Shown: one piece after another, positions 33,374-42,600 of the stretch | Numbering within the stretch: position 1 is the first letter of the stretch | Layout: each line of letters begins with the position of its first letter | NCBI RefSeq assembly: GCF_002272745.1 | Contig: NZ_NPBD01000007.1 | Coordinates: forward strand, 558,001-622,000 | Direction of reading: 5' to 3' | Source of the DNA: Terribacillus saccharophilus | Lineage (GTDB): Bacteria > Bacillota > Bacilli > Bacillales > Amphibacillaceae | Length of the DNA stretch: 64,000 bases | The notes under the pieces: generated by a model | The model's database searches: none | Seen by the model: the letters and a program-made list of their open reading frames with translations, nothing else | What the model was told of the DNA's origin: nothing | Translations under genes and position numbers: made by a program

Positions 33374-33849
33374 TACTGGTCGTCTTAGGTACCCACGAGC
33401 TTCCATTCACCCGTCTGCTCGAAGAAGTGGAACGGCTGAAACGAGAAGGATTCATCACCGAGGAAGTTATAGTCCAGGCTGGACACACGAAGTTTGACAG
33501 TGACTTATTAACGATTAAACCATTCGTTAACTACGAAGTCATGGATCAGCTGATGGAAGATGCCCGGCTTGTTATCACGCATGCAGGAACCGGATCGGTT
33601 ATCTCCGCCTTGAAAAAAGGTAAAAAGGTCATCGCAGCAGCCAGACTGAAAAAGTATGGAGAACATAACGATGATCATCAGCTGCAGCTAATGTCCATCT
33701 TTCTGGAGCAAAAGCATATCCTTAGTTGGGGAGAAGGAGAGGACCTGGGCAAGATAATACAAGATACAGAGAGCTTCAAGCCAGAGCCATTCCAATCCGG
33801 AAAAGAGCGAATGTTCACGATTTTAAGCAACTTCATCAAAGAAGCTTGA
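33370..33849 (+). CDS. PssE/Cps14G-like (Alg13-type) glycosyltransferase catalytic subunit
   Basis: A 159-residue catalytic partner. The start ILVVLGTHELPFTRLLEEVE is the Alg13 pattern (GTHxxPFxRLL), and VITHAGTGSVISALKKGK is the donor-binding loop of the GT28 C-terminal half. The frame is open further upstream, but the TTG at 33370, which overlaps the stop of the previous gene, has a GGGGGG ribosome site 8 bp before it and gives the canonical N-terminus. Heterodimer with the upstream PssD-like protein is expected. It ends the murJ operon. Confidence 0.85.
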   Translation: MILVVLGTHELPFTRLLEEVERLKREGFITEEVIVQAGHTKFDSDLLTIKPFVNYEVMDQLMEDARLVITHAGTGSVISALKKGKKVIAAARLKKYGEHNDDHQLQLMSIFLEQKHILSWGEGEDLGKIIQDTESFKPEPFQSGKERMFTILSNFIKEA

Positions 33850-33853
33850 TAAA

Positions 33854-33903
33854 TGTAAAAGAAATGTAAAGGCACTTGACCCGGTTATGATGTAAACTTT
33901 ACA
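33854..33903 (+). promoter_or_regulatory. PhoP-box-like repeats and palindrome upstream of tagO
   Basis: TGTAAA occurs at 33854-33859 and 33865-33870, 11 bp apart (TTTACA on the template strand), and a perfect palindrome ATGTAAACTTTACAT spans 33890-33904. A TATAAT follows at 33937-33942 with a weak TTGTGT -35 (33914-33919, 17 bp). Confidence 0.45.
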
Positions 33904-34045
33904 TTGTGTGTAATTGTGTTTTGTCAACAGAAACATTATAATAGTACAGAACCTACGCAGAATACTGTCGAAATCTAGTAATTTATGATACTTGGATTAT
34001 AAAAGAATATTTAGAACGATTTGCAAGCTATTTAGGAGGATACAA

Positions 34046-35137
34046 ATGGTACACATAACGCCTTTAATCATAGCGTTGGCAGTTTGCTTCATTCTTTCGA
34101 TCGCGCTGACGCCTATGGTGAAAAAGCTGGCATTCGCAATCGGAGCAACGGACAAACCAAACGCTAGAAAAGTACACCAGAAAATTATGCCGCGACTGGG
34201 CGGATTGGCCATTTACATCAGTTTCATCATCGGTTATTTGGTTTTCATGCCACATGATTCGAACACAGCACCAATCCTGATTGGTGCAACAATGATCACT
34301 TTGATTGGTATGTTGGACGATAAGTTCATGTTATCCGCAAGAGTGAAGCTTATCGGACAGATTGCAGCTGCAACTGTAACAGTTTTGGGCGGAATTCAGA
34401 TCGACTTTGTAACATTGCCATTCACTGGCCGTATCGAATTCGGTGCTTGGGCAATTCCAATCACGATTCTGTGGATTGTCGGTATAACGAACGCCATCAA
34501 CTTGATTGATGGGTTGGATGGATTAGCAGCAGGAGTTTCAGCTATCGCGTTATTCACAATCGCTATGATAGCAATCAGCATGGGTAACCCGATTTCTGCA
34601 ATGATGGGCGTCCTGCTTTTGGGCAGCACACTTGGCTTCCTAGTTTTCAACTTTCACCCGGCTAAGATATTCATGGGAGATACAGGGGCACTGTTCCTCG
34701 GGTATATGATTGCTGTTCTATCCGTAAGCGGTTTGTTCAAAAACGTCGCATTGTTCTCCTTGATCGTACCGATCATCATTCTCGGCGTACCGATTCTGGA
34801 TACGACATTTGCCATTATCCGCCGGATTGTACAGAAGAAGCCTTTGTCAGCACCAGATAAGCTGCATTTGCATCACTGTCTACTAAATCTAGGATTCTCG
34901 CATCGTCAGACTGTTATAGTAATCTATGCAATCAGCGGAATCTTCAGCATTACAGGTGTCCTTTACACAGAAGCAACCATGTGGGGATCGGCCATCCTGA
35001 TTATTGCCTTGGCAATAGTAATCGAATTGATTGTCGAAATTACTGGATTGATTAGCGATCGCTATCGTCCATTACTCAATATGGTAGGTTTCCCGAAAGT
35101 GACAGAAGAAGAACGACGCAAACAGCATCAGCAATAA
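34046..35137 (+). CDS. tagO: Undecaprenyl-phosphate GlcNAc-1-phosphate transferase TagO
   Basis: TagO starts wall teichoic acid synthesis by moving GlcNAc-1-P from UDP-GlcNAc to undecaprenyl phosphate. It is a 363-residue polytopic MraY/WecA-type enzyme. Key cytoplasmic motifs are visible: DKPNARKVHQKIMPRLGG, MLDDKFMLSARVKLIGQ with the Asp pair, NLIDGLDGLAAG, AKIFMGDTGA and LDTTFAIIRRIVQKKPLSAPDKLHLHH. The frame is open to 33992, but the ATG at 34046 after TAGGAGGATACAA is the start. It is separate from the murJ operon, with its own -10 TATAAT, PhoP-box-like repeats and terminator. It also supplies the lipid carrier to other secondary polymers. Confidence 0.95.
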   Translation: MVHITPLIIALAVCFILSIALTPMVKKLAFAIGATDKPNARKVHQKIMPRLGGLAIYISFIIGYLVFMPHDSNTAPILIGATMITLIGMLDDKFMLSARVKLIGQIAAATVTVLGGIQIDFVTLPFTGRIEFGAWAIPITILWIVGITNAINLIDGLDGLAAGVSAIALFTIAMIAISMGNPISAMMGVLLLGSTLGFLVFNFHPAKIFMGDTGALFLGYMIAVLSVSGLFKNVALFSLIVPIIILGVPILDTTFAIIRRIVQKKPLSAPDKLHLHHCLLNLGFSHRQTVIVIYAISGIFSITGVLYTEATMWGSAILIIALAIVIELIVEITGLISDRYRPLLNMVGFPKVTEEERRKQHQQ

Positions 35138-35141
35138 AACG

Positions 35142-35172
35142 AAACCCTTCTCCACTGGAGAAGGGTTTTTTT
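35142..35172. terminator. Terminator after tagO
   Basis: AAACCCTTCTCC and GGAGAAGGGTTT pair around ACT, followed by TTTTTTT. Confidence 0.93.
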
Positions 35173-35183
35173 TATACAAAAAA

Positions 35184-35206
35184 ACACGCTGATAACATCA
35201 GCGTGT
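35184..35206 (-). terminator. Terminator overlapping the 3' end of tagB
   Basis: ACACGCTGAT and ATCAGCGTGT pair around AAC; on the minus strand this is followed by TTTTTT. The tagB stop codon lies within the hairpin. Confidence 0.9.
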
Positions 35207-36397
35207 AGTCTGTGTAGACGGATTGGCTGTAGCAGCAACGGCCGGATTGGACATGTACATAGCCTGTACGAGCTGCTCACTAGCGTGTCCGTTCGAATAT
35301 TGGTTCCACTGCTTCGAGAAAGCCTGAACCTTTTCCAGTTGGAAGTCACTCTTTTTAATTACTTTGATGAGTGATTTTGTATCTCTGACCATTGGTCCAG
35401 GTAATGATTCGAGATATTCGTCTGACACGCCGCGTTTTCTCTGGTAATCCTCTAGATCATACGTAAAGAAGATAATCGGGCGATTGAGCAGAGAATACTC
35501 AAATGGTATCGAAGAATAATCTGTAATCAAAATATCCGTCACTAGTAAAAGCGGGTTGATATTTTTGTAGTGTGTTACATCGATTACGAAATTCGGATAA
35601 TAGTTTGCTAAATCCCATGTAACAGCAGGATGGAGGCGAAGGAACAATACATATTCCTGACCCAGCTCCCGATATAAGCGTTCGATATCAAGTTCTATCT
35701 TAGGCTTGGCCAGTTCATCATCTCGATAAGTAGGAGCATATAGGATAACCTTACGCTTCTTGATAATCGGATATTGCTCAGTAATTTCTTTTTCAATTTG
35801 CTCGATTTGACTATTGTCAAAGAAAAAGTCCGTCCGTGGCATACCAGTTCGCAGTATATTCGCATTCGAAATTCCGAAGCTTTCCTGGAAGATGGACGCC
35901 ATTTTTTCAGAACCGACCGTTACATATGTGAAACGGCTGTATACTTGTTTAAATCTTTCCTGAGCCCTTGGACTTCTTGTCTGAACAGAAGGATCTGTCA
36001 AACCGAATTTTTTCATCGCACCTGCTGCATGCCACAGCTGAATGCATGTAACGTTCGGTTTGAAATCCGTTACGGCAAGAAAGCCAAAATAGTTATCTAC
36101 CATCACGACGCGTGAAGTAGCCAGATGATAGATACCTTTTACAAAAGCACTAATATTCGTCATGGCAAATGGTACAATCTCCGCATCAAGATCAGTGAAT
36201 TCTTCCCGGCAGGAAGAGGTTTTTAATATAACTATTTCTCCCGCATTCCATTTCTCAAGCGATTTAGCCGTATACAAAACATTATCCCCAAAAGAGGAAA
36301 CCAAGGTGGTTTTGTTCTTTTGGGGAAATAGCTTGAAACATATGAATAGCGTTTTGAAGAACGCTAGATAGAGAGAAATAGCTAATTCTCTAACCAT
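35198..36397 (-). CDS. tagB: Teichoic acid primase TagB (CDP-glycerol glycerophosphotransferase family)
   Basis: TagB adds the first glycerol-phosphate to the ManNAc-GlcNAc-PP-undecaprenol linkage unit. At 399 residues it is the short type without the TagF N-terminal extension. An N-terminal amphipathic or membrane-associated segment (about 5-22) matches its peripheral location. The motif CIQLWHAAGAMKKFGL carries the conserved His of the family active site; RTGMPRTDFFF, ILYAPTYRDDE, LFLRLHPAV (second His) and ILITDYSSIPFEYSLLNRP are the further GT-B CDP-glycerol motifs. It overlaps tagD by 8 bp in the same operon. The tail (NPSTQTTR) is Asn/Thr-rich and unlike Bacillus. Confidence 0.92.
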   Translation of the reverse strand: MVRELAISLYLAFFKTLFICFKLFPQKNKTTLVSSFGDNVLYTAKSLEKWNAGEIVILKTSSCREEFTDLDAEIVPFAMTNISAFVKGIYHLATSRVVMVDNYFGFLAVTDFKPNVTCIQLWHAAGAMKKFGLTDPSVQTRSPRAQERFKQVYSRFTYVTVGSEKMASIFQESFGISNANILRTGMPRTDFFFDNSQIEQIEKEITEQYPIIKKRKVILYAPTYRDDELAKPKIELDIERLYRELGQEYVLFLRLHPAVTWDLANYYPNFVIDVTHYKNINPLLLVTDILITDYSSIPFEYSLLNRPIIFFTYDLEDYQRKRGVSDEYLESLPGPMVRDTKSLIKVIKKSDFQLEKVQAFSKQWNQYSNGHASEQLVQAMYMSNPAVAATANPSTQTTR

Positions 36398-36788
36398 TAT
36401 CCACTTCTAAAAGATCGTCTTTGATCTTAGAAGTAGAGATACCAACTGTACGTGGCAGATAAACAACTTCGCAATGGTCTTTCAAGAAGTCGAATTTACC
36501 TTCCCAGTCACTGCCCATGACGAATACATCAACATTATGGTCCACAACGTCGTGGACTTTCTGATCCCAGCTTTCTTCTGCGATTACTTCATCTACATAA
36601 CGAATCGCTTCAAGGATCATTTTGCGGTTTTCAAAGCTGTGATAAGACTTCTTGTCCTTCAGCTTGTTGAATTCATCAGAAGAAATTGCCACAATCAGAT
36701 AATCGCCCATTTCTTTCGCGCGGCGTAGTAAATTCACATGGCCCCAGTGCAACAAATCAAATGTACCGTACGTAATTACTTTCTTCAT
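36390..36788 (-). CDS. tagD: Glycerol-3-phosphate cytidylyltransferase TagD
   Basis: TagD makes CDP-glycerol, the activated precursor for polyglycerol-phosphate teichoic acid. It is 132 residues. The nucleotidyltransferase signature GTFDLLHWGHVNLL is at the N-terminus (HWGH in place of HIGH), and LPRTVGISTSKIK is the second signature near residue 113. The protein is a soluble cytoplasmic homodimer. It is the first gene of the tagD-tagB operon and is divergent from tagF across 384 bp. This matches the layout of the B. subtilis tagAB/tagDEF divergon in spirit but with exchanged genes. A strong sigma-A promoter carrying PhoP-box-like repeats lies upstream. Confidence 0.96.
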   Translation of the reverse strand: MKKVITYGTFDLLHWGHVNLLRRAKEMGDYLIVAISSDEFNKLKDKKSYHSFENRKMILEAIRYVDEVIAEESWDQKVHDVVDHNVDVFVMGSDWEGKFDFLKDHCEVVYLPRTVGISTSKIKDDLLEVDNG

Positions 36789-36878
36789 TGTTGTGCCTCA
36801 TTTCCTTTGTAGTTTGGTTTTTCATATATAAAAGTTGTCTGCATCTTCATTGTCACAGTGTAAGTATAGATCATAATA

Positions 36879-36923
36879 TTTACACCTGATTAACATTATA
36901 TTTACATTTTAATTAAATTTCAA
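36879..36923 (-). promoter_or_regulatory. tagD promoter overlapped by three PhoP-box-like repeats
   Basis: On the minus strand TTGAAA (36923-36918), 17 bp, TATAAT (36900-36895): a near-perfect sigma-A promoter. On the opposite strand TTTACA (36879-36884), TTAACA (36890-36895) and TTTACA (36901-36906) lie 11 bp apart, covering the start site, the -10 and the spacer. A protein bound there would block transcription. Confidence 0.75.
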
Positions 36924-37080
36924 GTCTGCTATGATAATAGAATGCAAATATATGCGCGAATTGTCGAAAACGCATACATATTTACCTAATTTTTCTTCAT
37001 TTGGTTATAAAAATGTATATATGACTATGCATGAAACATGCTAACGAAGAGCATAAGATTCATTTTAAATACGAAGTATA

Positions 37081-37134
37081 TGTAAAGAACTTTACAAATG
37101 CATTGTTGAATTACCTACATATGAATTTTATAAT
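37081..37134 (+). promoter_or_regulatory. tagF promoter with upstream palindrome
   Basis: TTGAAT (37106-37111), 17 bp, TATAAT (37129-37134). Ten bp upstream of the -35 is TGTAAAGAACTTTACA (37081-37096), 7-bp perfect arms. A similar palindrome, ATGTAAACTTTACAT, lies upstream of tagO. Confidence 0.7.
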
Positions 37135-37172
37135 AAGGAATGGATTTGCAAGTTGAGAGGAGAAAGTACTGC

Positions 37173-39299
37173 ATGGAAAACATCAGCCTTCGAAATAGGA
37201 GAGCCATATCGGTTCGAATTGAAGCGGGGATATTCTATATGGAGATTCCAATCAAAGCCTCCTACATCGCTGATTATGAGACATATCGATTCCTGTTGAT
37301 GAATCGTTATACGAACGAAGACATTTACCTTACTTTTGAAGAAGACCATAGCGTGGATGAATATACGATTTGTAAAGTTACGCTGGATCCTAAGGAACAC
37401 ACGCAGATGCTCCAGGATGGAGTTATGTGGGATCTTTACGTTGAACGGGAAAATGAAGGGGAGACGAAGCGGGCTCGGATTTCTAATCCGCCGGAGCATC
37501 TACAATATCATTCCTATTTCATACCAGGAACGGAAAAGGTATTCTATCCGTATCGCACCGGGAAAGGGAACATCTCTTACCGTGTGAATGATTATGTTTT
37601 CTTTGCCAATTTGGAAGAGATTCATTTAAAGAAATCGGGAGTATTGCACTTTTCCGGTTCAATTAACTATGCTCCGCTATACCAAAGTGATGCTTACAAA
37701 TTGGAAGAGCTAAAACTTGTGGTAACAAACAATTTGAATGAAGAGGAAGAGCTCACTTTCCCGCTTCAGTTCAAAGAACGTGAGGATTTAGCAGATAAAT
37801 ATGAAGGGAATGAACTGCTCCGTCACTCTGGTTTTGAGGGAGTATTCGATATAACACCGCATATTGATTTGTCCGATAAAAAGTTTTTGAAATTCTATGT
37901 CGAACTAACTTATTCACATAACGGTGAGCTTCAGACGATCCGAAGTATTCGTATGCGCCATTTGAAAAAAGATTCGACTTTGCCAGCGTCTGTAAAAACG
38001 ACTGTTAATGGTAAGAAATACAAGATGACTGTGAAATTGACGAAGAAGTCGAAATTTCTTTCTGTTCAGACTGCTGAGTATTTCTTTATTCGGGAAAGTA
38101 TCTCGCGAGCGAGACGTAAGTGGGTTAACATTCGCAGAGGCCGATTCCTTAAGAACAGTTATCAGCAAGTGTTCAAGCTATTTGGTGCTATCTTGCCAGT
38201 TGATAAGAAACTAATGGTTTTTGAGAGTTTTCTCGGCAAACAATATAGTGATAATCCAAGGGCAATTTATGAGTACATGCGGGAACACCACCCCGAGTAC
38301 AAAATGTATTGGAGCTCGGATCGTCGAGCAGTCCCTTACTTCGAAACGAAGGATGTTCCTTATGTGCGCAGATTCTCAATTCGCTGGCTATTCCTTATGA
38401 CAAGAGCAAGGTATTGGGTATCAAATAGCCGTCTGCCGCTTTGGATTCCAAAACCCGATCATACGATTTATTTGCAAACCTGGCATGGAACACCGCTTAA
38501 ACGCCTTGCAGCGGATATGGACGAGGTTCATATGCCTGGTACAAATACAGAGGCTTATAAGCGCAATTTCTTATTCGAAGCTTCAAAATGGGACTATCTA
38601 GTTTCGCCAAATGCGTATTCCAGTGAAATTTTCGCAAGAGCGTTTGGCTTTGAAAAGGACATGCTTGAAACAGGATACCCGCGTAACGATTTCCTTTATA
38701 CTCATAATAAGCCGGAAAATATAGAAGCGCTTAAAAAAAGCTGTGGAATTTCTGAGGATAAGAAAATTATCCTCTATGCGCCGACATGGCGGGATAATCA
38801 GTTCTATCAGAAAGGGAAGTATAAGTTCGATTTGGAGCTGGATCTAGAACGTATGCGTCAGGAACTAGGTGACGAATACATCGTGGTCTTACGTCTGCAT
38901 TATCTTGTTGCGGAAAACTTGGATCTTTCCAGTTATGAAGGATTTGCTTATGACTTTTCCAAGCATGAAGATATTCGTGAACTTTACTTAATGGCAGATA
39001 TGCTGATTACGGATTATTCTTCTGTATTCTTTGACTATGCTAACCTGCGACGTCCTATGATGTTCTTCGTATATGATTTGGATGACTATCGAGATAACCT
39101 CCGCGGATTCTATTTTGATTTTGAAGAAACTGCACCTGGTCCATTGTTCAAACAAACGGAGCAAATTATCCAGGAAGTGAAACGGATTGACAGGGAAGGC
39201 TATCAGCCAGATGCACGATTCGAAGCCTTCTACAACCGATTCTGTTACTTAGAAGATGGGAAAGCTTCAGAGCGTGTTGTAAAACAAGTAATTAAATAA
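37173..39299 (+). CDS. tagF: Poly(glycerol-phosphate) polymerase TagF-like
   Basis: TagF extends the teichoic acid chain by repeated transfer of glycerol-phosphate from CDP-glycerol. The protein is 708 residues, close to B. subtilis TagF (746). The N-terminal about 330 residues are a non-catalytic beta-rich region; the C-terminal GT-B domain holds IYLQTWHGTPLKRLAADMD (catalytic His), ETGYPRNDFLY, ILYAPTWRDNQF, VVLRLHYLVAENL (second His) and MLITDYSSVFFDYANLRRP. Membrane association is expected through the charged and hydrophobic surface. The frame is open to 37140, but the ATG at 37173 after GAGAGGAGAAAG is the start. A glycerol polymer (not ribitol) is indicated by tagD in the same locus. 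Confidence 0.9.
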   Translation: MENISLRNRRAISVRIEAGIFYMEIPIKASYIADYETYRFLLMNRYTNEDIYLTFEEDHSVDEYTICKVTLDPKEHTQMLQDGVMWDLYVERENEGETKRARISNPPEHLQYHSYFIPGTEKVFYPYRTGKGNISYRVNDYVFFANLEEIHLKKSGVLHFSGSINYAPLYQSDAYKLEELKLVVTNNLNEEEELTFPLQFKEREDLADKYEGNELLRHSGFEGVFDITPHIDLSDKKFLKFYVELTYSHNGELQTIRSIRMRHLKKDSTLPASVKTTVNGKKYKMTVKLTKKSKFLSVQTAEYFFIRESISRARRKWVNIRRGRFLKNSYQQVFKLFGAILPVDKKLMVFESFLGKQYSDNPRAIYEYMREHHPEYKMYWSSDRRAVPYFETKDVPYVRRFSIRWLFLMTRARYWVSNSRLPLWIPKPDHTIYLQTWHGTPLKRLAADMDEVHMPGTNTEAYKRNFLFEASKWDYLVSPNAYSSEIFARAFGFEKDMLETGYPRNDFLYTHNKPENIEALKKSCGISEDKKIILYAPTWRDNQFYQKGKYKFDLELDLERMRQELGDEYIVVLRLHYLVAENLDLSSYEGFAYDFSKHEDIRELYLMADMLITDYSSVFFDYANLRRPMMFFVYDLDDYRDNLRGFYFDFEETAPGPLFKQTEQIIQEVKRIDREGYQPDARFEAFYNRFCYLEDGKASERVVKQVIK

Positions 39300-39303
39300 T
39301 GTG

Positions 39304-39335
39304 AACCACCGTCACAATTTGACGGTGGTTTTTTA
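39304..39335 (+). terminator. Terminator after tagF
   Basis: AACCACCGTC and GACGGTGGTT pair around ACAATTT, followed by TTTTATT. Confidence 0.93.
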
Positions 39336-39621
39336 TTAATTTATTTGGATTAGAAATCAGGAAAAAGTCAATTTCAATAAAATGGTAAAAATTGAATCTA
39401 TAGTACTATTTTAATTGTAAACTAAATGAAAATTTGATAATAGATTGTAAAGCTTTGTTTGATTTTGTAGAATTATAGATAAATAGGTAATTAGTTGCCT
39501 ATTACATACCATTGTTACCTATCCCTAGTAAAAACGAAGGAGTGGTCGATGAGTTTATCGATACAGAAACAACGATGCGATGGCGTCTGCACATTGAAAA
39601 CTGAATATTTTGGAGGGTGAA
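39336..39621 (+). other. AT-rich leader region of the GW glucosaminidase gene
   Basis: About 285 bp with no normal-size gene. It holds two separate TGTAAA motifs not in 11-bp phase, an imperfect inverted repeat TAGGTAA-TTAG-TTGCCTA with a second ACCTATCCCTA downstream, and a 23-codon reading frame with a ribosome site ending 1 bp before the next gene. I could not identify a sigma-A or sigma-D promoter with confidence. Confidence 0.5.
39549..39620 (+). CDS. 23-residue upstream ORF (possible leader peptide)
   Basis: ATG at 39549 is preceded by AAGGAG with 8-bp spacing. It encodes a 23-residue peptide starting MSLSIQKQRCDGVCTLKTE with two Cys, and stops at TGA (39618-39620), one base before the ATG of the glucosaminidase gene, whose ribosome site lies inside it. 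Translational coupling is plausible; chance is also possible. Nothing resembling a known leader was recognised. Confidence 0.3.
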   Translation: MSLSIQKQRCDGVCTLKTEYFGG

Positions 39622-42600
39622 ATGAAGAAAGTTACTTATTTATTGATTGCTATCTTATTATTTAGTGCAATATCTCCGGCGAATTATGTTTTTGCAGCTG
39701 AATCGGGCAGCAGCTCTGATGTAGTGAAAGAACAAGAAAAGCTTTCAGATACTCAAGCGGAAGAGGAAGAAAAACAGACCAATCAGGTTGAAACGCCTGT
39801 TGAGCAGAGGGAGTCGGAGAGTACTGCGGATGGAACAACAACAGAAACTGAGAAAGAATCAGGGAGTAGCAGTGTATCTGAGGAAGAATCCTCCTCCAAT
39901 TCATCAGAAGTTACTGATCCAAAAGCGCAAGAAGGTGTTCCTTCAGTAGAACAGCATCAGGAAATCGAGCAATCTGTGGAGCAGACTGAAGAGCAAGAGA
40001 AAGAAGAAGCCGAAAAGACAATGCGTGCCGCTTCTGTTAAGGTAGCTGCACCTGTTGAGACAGCTATAGACATAATGGGCCATCTTAATGGAGATGCTGT
40101 CATTTATCCAAATTTGACGGACACTTCTAAATCTATATCTGCAGCTGATGCAGGTTATACAAACATTGTCTATTATTTGAAGAAACAAGCTAAATGGAAC
40201 AATGAAACGTATTATTTAATCAGCAAACAGCCTAGTGCGACAGAAGGTATTGTAGGCTGGGTTAAAGCTTCCGATATGGATACGCGTACCCATGGAGCTA
40301 AAACTGTTCAACAAGCAACTTTCACTGTAAAAGGAACTGGTAAGGCATATACGAAGCCATGGGGCGGTTCAAAAGATCTGGTATACACACTGAATGCATA
40401 TAAAGGTCAGTCATTCCAGGTCGATTATTCTGAAAAAGTCGGAAGCATCACATATTATCATGGCACACTTGCTGGGAAAAAAGTCTATATTGATACGGCA
40501 TATCTGACTTCATACGAAGATAGTACAACAAGCAGGTTGGGTCATTTAAATGCAAATGCCAAAATATATGATGATATTTCAACCCTTTCCACTTGGAAAG
40601 ATGCGGAAGATGCAAATCTGACGAATGCCGTGTATTACATCAAGAAACAAGCAATCGTAAATAATACATTGTATTACTTACTCAGCAAACAGCCTAGCAG
40701 CACAAAGAATTTGGTGGGTTGGGTAAAGGCTTCTGATATGGATACCCAATCCCATGTCACCACTGATAAAGAAGCGAAAACTTTTGTAGTGAAAGGTACT
40801 AACAATGCCTATACGAAAGCATGGGGCGGAAAGAAAGATATCGTTTTTAATTTATCTAGCAAAAAAGGTCAACTATTCCAAGTCAACTTGACTGAACAAG
40901 TCGGCAACGATACGTGGTATCGCGGTGTGCTTGCTGGGGAGGAAGTATTCATCAAATCTTCTTATCTGGAAGCTTATAAACCGACAGTTAAAGAAGAGAG
41001 TACTAGTATATTGGGTCATTTGAATGGGAATGCAGTAATTTATCCTGATTTAAATAATCCTGCTAAGTCTATCAGCGCTTCCAAAGAAGGATATACAAAT
41101 GCGGTATACTATATTAAGAAGCAAGCTAAAGTTGATGGCGTACTCTACTATTTGCTAAGCAGACAGCCTAGCAGTACAAAGAATTTGGTAGGTTGGGTGA
41201 AGGCGTCAGATATGGATGCACAACCCCATGTTACTACTGATAAAGAGACGAAAACTTTCGTAGTGAAAGGGTCAAACAACGCCTATACGAAAGCATGGGG
41301 CGGAAAGAAAGATATCGTCTTCGGTTTATCCGATAAAAAAGGCCAACTGCTGGAAGTCAATTTGACGGAGCAAGTCGGCAATGATACTTGGTATCGCGGT
41401 ATGCTTGCAGGGAAGGAAGTATTTATCAAATCTTCTTATCTTGAAGCTTATAAACCGACAGTTACAGAAGAGCGTACTAGTTTGTTAGGACATTTGAATG
41501 GGGATGCAGTGATCTATCCTGATTTGAATAATCCTGCCAAGTCTATCAATGCCGACAAGGAAGGGTACACGTACGCGGTATATTACATTAAGAAACAAGC
41601 TAAAGTTGATGGAGTACTTTATTACTTGCTCAGTAAACAGCCTAGCAGCACGAAAAATCTGGTGGGTTGGGTAAAAGCAACTGATATGGACACAAATACT
41701 CATGTCACTACTGATAAAGATGCGAAGACTTTCGTAGTGAAAGGGACTGGGAAGGCTTTTACGAAAGCGTGGGGCGGAAACAAAGACCTCGTTTATGATT
41801 TGTCAACCCAAAAAGAACAGCTGTTCCAAGTTAATCTGACAGAAAAAGTCGGCAATACTACTTGGTATAGAGGAATGCTTGGCGGTAAAGAAGTCTTTAT
41901 CGATGGTAAATATCTGAACGCCTATGAGGAAAGCAAGACTAGTAGACTTGGTCATTTGAATGCGAATGCCAAAATATACGATGATTTATCCAAGCTTTCT
42001 TCATGGAAAGATGCGGAAGATGCAAATCTGACGCACGCTGTGTATTACATCAAAAAACAAGTGAAAATAGGTAATACACTATATTACTTGCTCAGTACGC
42101 AGCCTAGCAGTACGAAGAACTTGGTTGGTTGGGTAAATGCTTCTGATATGGATACCCGTTCCCATGTTACTATCGATAAAAACAGTAAGACATACTATTC
42201 AAACGGTGAAGGTAAGTCTTATACAAAAGCATGGGGCGGCAAAAAGGACTTGGTTGAATCAAGTATGTCCTCCTTTGCAGGTAAAGGATTCTCTGTGAAC
42301 TTAACAGAGAAAGTCGGCGATGATATTTGGTATCGCGGTGTCTTGAATGGTAAAGAAATGTGGTTGCATGAAGACTATGTAACGGTAAGTTACGAACAGA
42401 AACAAACATTTGATTTAACCCTGAAGGAAGCAATAGCAATTCAAGAGAAAGCTTCTCCTCAAACTGATAAAGAGTACGATACATACGTATCTGCTGAATA
42501 TATCAAAAATAATACTGTTACAGCTGATTTATTGAATGTCCGAGGCGGTCCCAGCACAAATTATTGGGTCGTTGGTACGTTGAAGAATGGTGCCAAAGTC

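Noticed and set aside
39440..39460. TGTAAA motifs before the glucosaminidase gene as a PhoP box
   Set aside because: The two copies are 30 bp apart, not in 11-bp phase.
40075..42390. CRISPR-like periodicity
   Set aside because: The repeats are long, in frame and protein coding.
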